From Thermoplasmata archaeon (lineage in GTDB: Archaea; Thermoplasmatota; Thermoplasmata; Thermoplasmatales; Thermoplasmataceae), in contig JAJYPW010000044.1 in assembly GCA_021795055.1 (NCBI GenBank), positions 1 to 7,363 of the forward strand: DNA of 7,363 bases, read 5' to 3'. Positions within the stretch are counted from its first letter, which is position 1; every line of letters begins with the position of its first letter. Below are positions 4,719-7,363 of this stretch, piece by piece. The notes beneath the pieces were generated by a model. It was not told the origin of the DNA. It worked only from the letters and a program-made list of their open reading frames with translations, and did no database searches. The translations under genes were made by a program, and so were the position numbers.

Positions 4719-6263
4719 CTAGGGAAAAAGCTTCTGTACTGTCCTGTCCATATCCACAACAAGCAATTTTGGTTCGATGCCCTCCCTCAGCCATTTGAGA
4801 TCTTCGAGGTCCTGGCCCGCCCTCCTGGCTTCAACCCCAAATGCATTCGAAATTCCCTCGATGTCTGTTGCCGGGGAAAACATTTCGGCATTCTCCATTT
4901 CCGGATAGAAGCTCTTGGAAAAGCTCTTCAGTATGGAGTACCCGCCGTTGTTAAGCACGACTATCTTCAGAGGAATGGAATATCTCTTCATGGTGTAGAG
5001 AGACTGGATCGTATACATTAGTGACCCATCCCCGATTATTGCCAAAACCCTGCTGTTTTCCATGGCAATGCCCGCGGCGGCCGGCACTCCCCAGCCAAGC
5101 ATGCCGGATTTTGCGTTAAAATACGACCTGTCGGCATAACCGATGATCCTCCTTACTGCGGGGGAGTTTGATATTGATTCATCCACTATTGTGTAGCCCT
5201 GGAACTCTCTCCTGATCCTGTAAGCCACATACCCAATGCCCATTCTCCTTCTTTCCCTTGCTGCCTCGCTTTCAATCCCTATGCTTGCCGGTTCCCCGAT
5301 ATTCCCTTTCCTCTTTGCCAGTTCCAGAAGTTTTTCTATGAACAGTTTCGGGTTGCTTACATAGCACCTGCCGTAGCGGTTGTCCGGGTTCAGTCCGGCA
5401 TATATCACCTTCTTTCCCTGGAACAGTTTGGACGGCAGATATGGGTACAGGGTAACGGACGCGCCAATCATGACTATGAGATCGTGCTGCAGGAGCTGCA
5501 CGTTTATTGCGGTGGAAGCCGGCAGGAGGTCCCCGGCAAACCCCTTCCTGGAAGTGTCATATGGGGACCTGCTTGAAAGCGGTTCTCCATAAGCCGGGAT
5601 TCCGAGTTTTTCCACCAGTTCTGCGGCCCTGTCAATCGCACCGTATTCATCCACTTCAGATCCAAATATGATCGCGGGATTGCCGGCCCGTTCTATCTCG
5701 TTCATCACCTCTGCTGCCCCAGCCATGTCTACCTGATTGTTTCCCGGGATTGAGAAGTCAAGGGATGTGTAAAGCGAATCCTCATCCATCAGATTCATCG
5801 GAAAGGAAAGGAATACGGGCCCCCTTGGCGCTTCCATGCTGATTCTTGCAGCCCTCTTAATTGCCGGCTCTATATCGTCAGCGTCCCTTATCTCATAGAA
5901 ATATTTCACTGCAGAACCCACGAGCGAACGCAGATCATGGCTCAGTAGAGGTTCATAAAACTGGTGCCTTGTGTCCTGCTGCCCGGAAGTGATGATGACC
6001 GGTGAACGGTTCATCTTCGCGGTATGTATGAAACCCATTGAATGGCCCACGCCCGGCATGGTGTGCAGGTTCACCAGGGATGGCTTTCCAAGATACTGTG
6101 ATCTGCCATCTGCCATGCCGACGGAGATGGAATCAAGGAGTGTCAGAACGTATCTCTTCACGGATCTTAACATAGGTATCTCAGTTGTCCCCGGATTGCC
6201 GAAGACCGGCAGGAGATCCATCTCTTCAATGGTCTTTGCGAAGACTTCGTGGCCCCTCGTCAT
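4719..6263 (-). CDS. thiamine-diphosphate enzyme, benzoylformate decarboxylase-like
   Basis: This 514-residue protein has the usual three-domain layout: PYR domain (about 1-165), central domain (about 180-320) and PP domain (about 345-505). It probably decarboxylates a 2-oxo acid to an aldehyde. The cofactor motif is intact, with G411-D412-G413 and, 27 residues after the Asp, N439 (binding of Mg and diphosphate). It follows benzoylformate decarboxylase over long stretches: VFGNPGTTE (20-28), NLHTMPGVG with H67, SGQQ (93-96) and IGDGS (410-414). Two active-site positions differ. The catalytic Glu (47 in the Pseudomonas enzyme) aligns with D44, and the second catalytic His (281) aligns with P274. 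Ser26 is replaced by T26. It may thus act on another substrate or by altered chemistry. The start overlaps the stop of the upstream dehydrogenase by ATGA. Confidence 0.85.
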   Translation of the reverse strand: MTRGHEVFAKTIEEMDLLPVFGNPGTTEIPMLRSVKRYVLTLLDSISVGMADGRSQYLGKPSLVNLHTMPGVGHSMGFIHTAKMNRSPVIITSGQQDTRHQFYEPLLSHDLRSLVGSAVKYFYEIRDADDIEPAIKRAARISMEAPRGPVFLSFPMNLMDEDSLYTSLDFSIPGNNQVDMAGAAEVMNEIERAGNPAIIFGSEVDEYGAIDRAAELVEKLGIPAYGEPLSSRSPYDTSRKGFAGDLLPASTAINVQLLQHDLIVMIGASVTLYPYLPSKLFQGKKVIYAGLNPDNRYGRCYVSNPKLFIEKLLELAKRKGNIGEPASIGIESEAARERRRMGIGYVAYRIRREFQGYTIVDESISNSPAVRRIIGYADRSYFNAKSGMLGWGVPAAAGIAMENSRVLAIIGDGSLMYTIQSLYTMKRYSIPLKIVVLNNGGYSILKSFSKSFYPEMENAEMFSPATDIEGISNAFGVEARRAGQDLEDLKWLREGIEPKLLVVDMDRTVQKLFP

Positions 6264-7189
6264 ACCACCCTGTAAAGAGGTTCGATGCCCTGAATATACT
6301 TCAGGACATTTGATACTGTCTCGGTTATGAACCTTCTCTGGCTTTCCATCGTTACGCCGGCAATGTGGGGCGAAAAGATCACATTGTCCAGCCTGAAAAG
6401 TTCTGAAGAGAAATCAGGCGGCTCCCTGGGATACACGTCCAGGCCCGCCTGTATCCCCTTCCGTTTTATGGCATCAATTAGGGCGGCTTCGTCCACAATT
6501 TCACCCCTTGACGTGTTTATGAACATTGCTCCTTCCTTCATCCCGGAGAATGCATCCGCGCCAAACATCCCCTTCGTTTCTTCCGTCAGAGGCAAGTGGA
6601 TCGAAATTATGTCCGACTCTCCCAGGAGGGTACCGAGATCAAGAAACCTGGCGCCAAGCATTTCCTCTTCGGCTTCCTGAAGCCTCACAGGATCGTAATA
6701 TACTATTTTGACGCCGAAGTACAGCAGTCTTTCCGCCAGCCTCTTCCCTATTGCCCCCATTCCCACGATGCCAAAGACCTTCCCGGAGAGTTCCCGGGAA
6801 TTGGTAAGCATGGGCCAGTTTCCTTCCCTCAGTGTTCTGTCGAAGAAAATGAGGTTCTTCAGGAAAGCAAGCACAAATGCAATGACGTGCTCTGCGACGC
6901 TCTCCTTGTTGGCAACGGGGATGTTGGACATCCTGATCCCTTTCTCCTTCAGGATGGAAATCGAGACGTTGTCATACCCCGTACTGGCAACCTGGATGAA
7001 CTTCAGATTGGGCATTTTCCCGAGAAGGCCGGAATCCACAGGAGTAAAGGTAGTCACAATGAGCACCTCGCAATCCGAACTCTCAAAGTCGGTGTCAGTC
7101 CTGATCTCTATTCCGGGTAATATTGCACCCACTGCCCTCTCGATTTCGTCTATCGGCAGAAATGGCGGAAGGATGGCCAGCACTTTCAT
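6260..7189 (-). CDS. D-2-hydroxyacid dehydrogenase, NAD-dependent
   Basis: This 309-residue cytoplasmic enzyme of the D-isomer 2-hydroxyacid dehydrogenase family reversibly oxidises a 2-hydroxy acid to a 2-oxo acid. The substrate-binding part includes VASTGYDN (67-74). The nucleotide domain starts with GIVGMGAIG (140-148). D166 at the end of the next strand (VYYDP) favours NAD over NADP. The catalytic trio is complete: R228 (NTSRGEIVDE), E256 (DVYPREPP) and H275 (FSPHIAG). There is no C-terminal ACT or ASB extension, so it is not a long-form phosphoglycerate dehydrogenase. Glyoxylate/hydroxypyruvate, D-lactate or D-mandelate-type substrates are all possible. It is the first gene of the operon, with a TATA-like box 21-27 bases before its ATG and no ribosome site, and it is coupled to the decarboxylase gene by a 4-base overlap. 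Confidence 0.88.
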   Translation of the reverse strand: MKVLAILPPFLPIDEIERAVGAILPGIEIRTDTDFESSDCEVLIVTTFTPVDSGLLGKMPNLKFIQVASTGYDNVSISILKEKGIRMSNIPVANKESVAEHVIAFVLAFLKNLIFFDRTLREGNWPMLTNSRELSGKVFGIVGMGAIGKRLAERLLYFGVKIVYYDPVRLQEAEEEMLGARFLDLGTLLGESDIISIHLPLTEETKGMFGADAFSGMKEGAMFINTSRGEIVDEAALIDAIKRKGIQAGLDVYPREPPDFSSELFRLDNVIFSPHIAGVTMESQRRFITETVSNVLKYIQGIEPLYRVV

Positions 7190-7209
7190 GGATGATCAAC
7201 TGTCGCATC

Positions 7210-7216
7210 TAAATAA
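7210..7216 (-). promoter_or_regulatory. TATA-like box of the dehydrogenase-decarboxylase operon
   Basis: On the minus strand TTATTTA stands 21-27 bases before the ATG at 7189, the spacing for a leaderless archaeal transcript. The start codon has no Shine-Dalgarno match. Confidence 0.5.
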
Positions 7217-7235
7217 TGACTTCTGAAGCAATCGC

Positions 7236-7285
7236 ATATTCCAGAAAGGCAGATATTCCGGGTGCATGTTTATGTACCGGAATAT
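7236..7285. promoter_or_regulatory. three-box candidate operator in the divergent promoter region
   Basis: ATATTCC occurs directly at 7236-7242 and 7253-7259 and inverted at 7279-7285. The second and third extend to a perfect 9-bp inverted repeat, ATATTCCGG (7253-7261) and CCGGAATAT (7277-7285), with 15 bases between. The TATA-like box of the plus-strand gene lies in that interval, so a protein bound here would block or guide its transcription. The first box faces the other gene's promoter. A smaller GTACC/GGTAC pair (7274-7278, 7286-7290) overlaps the right arm. Confidence 0.55.
7269..7276 (+). promoter_or_regulatory. TATA-like box of the SCP-2-like gene
   Basis: TTTATGTA lies 22-29 bases before the ATG at 7298 and inside the 9-bp inverted repeat. 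No Shine-Dalgarno site is present, so the message is probably leaderless. Confidence 0.45.
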
Positions 7286-7297
7286 GGTACTTTCAGC

Positions 7298-7363
7298 ATG
7301 CCAAAATTTCCTTCTGAAGAATGGGCAAGGCAATATGTCGAAAAACTGAATTCAAGCGAAGCT
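7298..7363 (+). CDS. N-terminus of a probable SCP-2-like lipid-binding protein (partial)
   Basis: Only 22 codons lie in the window, and the frame is open to the right edge. The beginning, MPKFPSEEWARQYVEKLNSS, resembles the start of archaeal proteins of the SCP-2 (sterol carrier) family, which typically open with F-P-S-E-E-W and an amphipathic helix ending in L-N. These are small cytoplasmic proteins thought to bind hydrophobic ligands. The evidence is short, so the family is tentative; the start is better supported, by the TATA-like box 22-29 bases upstream. It is transcribed divergently from the dehydrogenase operon, across a 108-base region with a candidate shared operator. Confidence 0.55.
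   Translation, partial: MPKFPSEEWARQYVEKLNSSEA

Noticed and set aside
6327..7226. Long plus-strand frames opposite the dehydrogenase gene
   Set aside because: They are shadows of a gene with a complete catalytic set (R228, E256, H275) on the minus strand. Their sequences are low in recognisable motifs and they have no promoter.

Overview
The window looks archaeal, most likely from the Thermoplasmata (Thermoplasmatales-like). This rests on three things. TATA-like boxes sit 21-30 bases in front of several start codons with no Shine-Dalgarno site, the pattern of leaderless archaeal transcripts. The transposase is paired with a DUF2080 protein, a mostly archaeal arrangement. AGG/AGA arginine and ATA isoleucine codons are used heavily. 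The species cannot be named from this sequence.

Left part (1-2175): accessory DNA. It holds the 3' end of an unrecognised coding frame (2-253) and a complete-looking insertion sequence of about 1.44 kb (376-1812). The element has 12-bp perfect inverted ends and two overlapping genes, a small DUF2080 protein and a DDE transposase. A largely non-coding stretch (1813-2095) follows and holds one possible minus-strand gene remnant. A terminator-like hairpin facing the minus strand (2096-2120) closes the next gene pair.

Middle part (2176-3546): two minus-strand genes for unrecognised integral membrane proteins, with about seven and four predicted membrane segments. They are probably co-transcribed from a promoter just upstream of position 3390. 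Behind that promoter is a cluster of three small palindromes.

Right part (3547-7189): three minus-strand metabolic genes. In transcription order they are an NAD-type D-2-hydroxyacid dehydrogenase, a thiamine-diphosphate enzyme of the benzoylformate decarboxylase type, and a lysine 6-dehydrogenase/saccharopine dehydrogenase-like oxidoreductase. The first two overlap by ATGA and are surely one operon; the third has its own possible promoter. Together the first two could interconvert a 2-hydroxy acid and a 2-oxo acid and then decarboxylate the 2-oxo acid to an aldehyde. The real substrates are unknown. The decarboxylase is unusual: the near-universal cofactor-activating glutamate aligns with Asp44, and one of the two active-site histidines of benzoylformate decarboxylase is absent.

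Right edge: a divergent plus-strand gene, probably an SCP-2 (sterol carrier protein 2)-like protein, starts at 7298 and runs off the window. The 108-bp divergent promoter region carries three copies of ATATTCC, two of them forming a perfect 9-bp inverted repeat around the TATA-like box. It is a good candidate operator.
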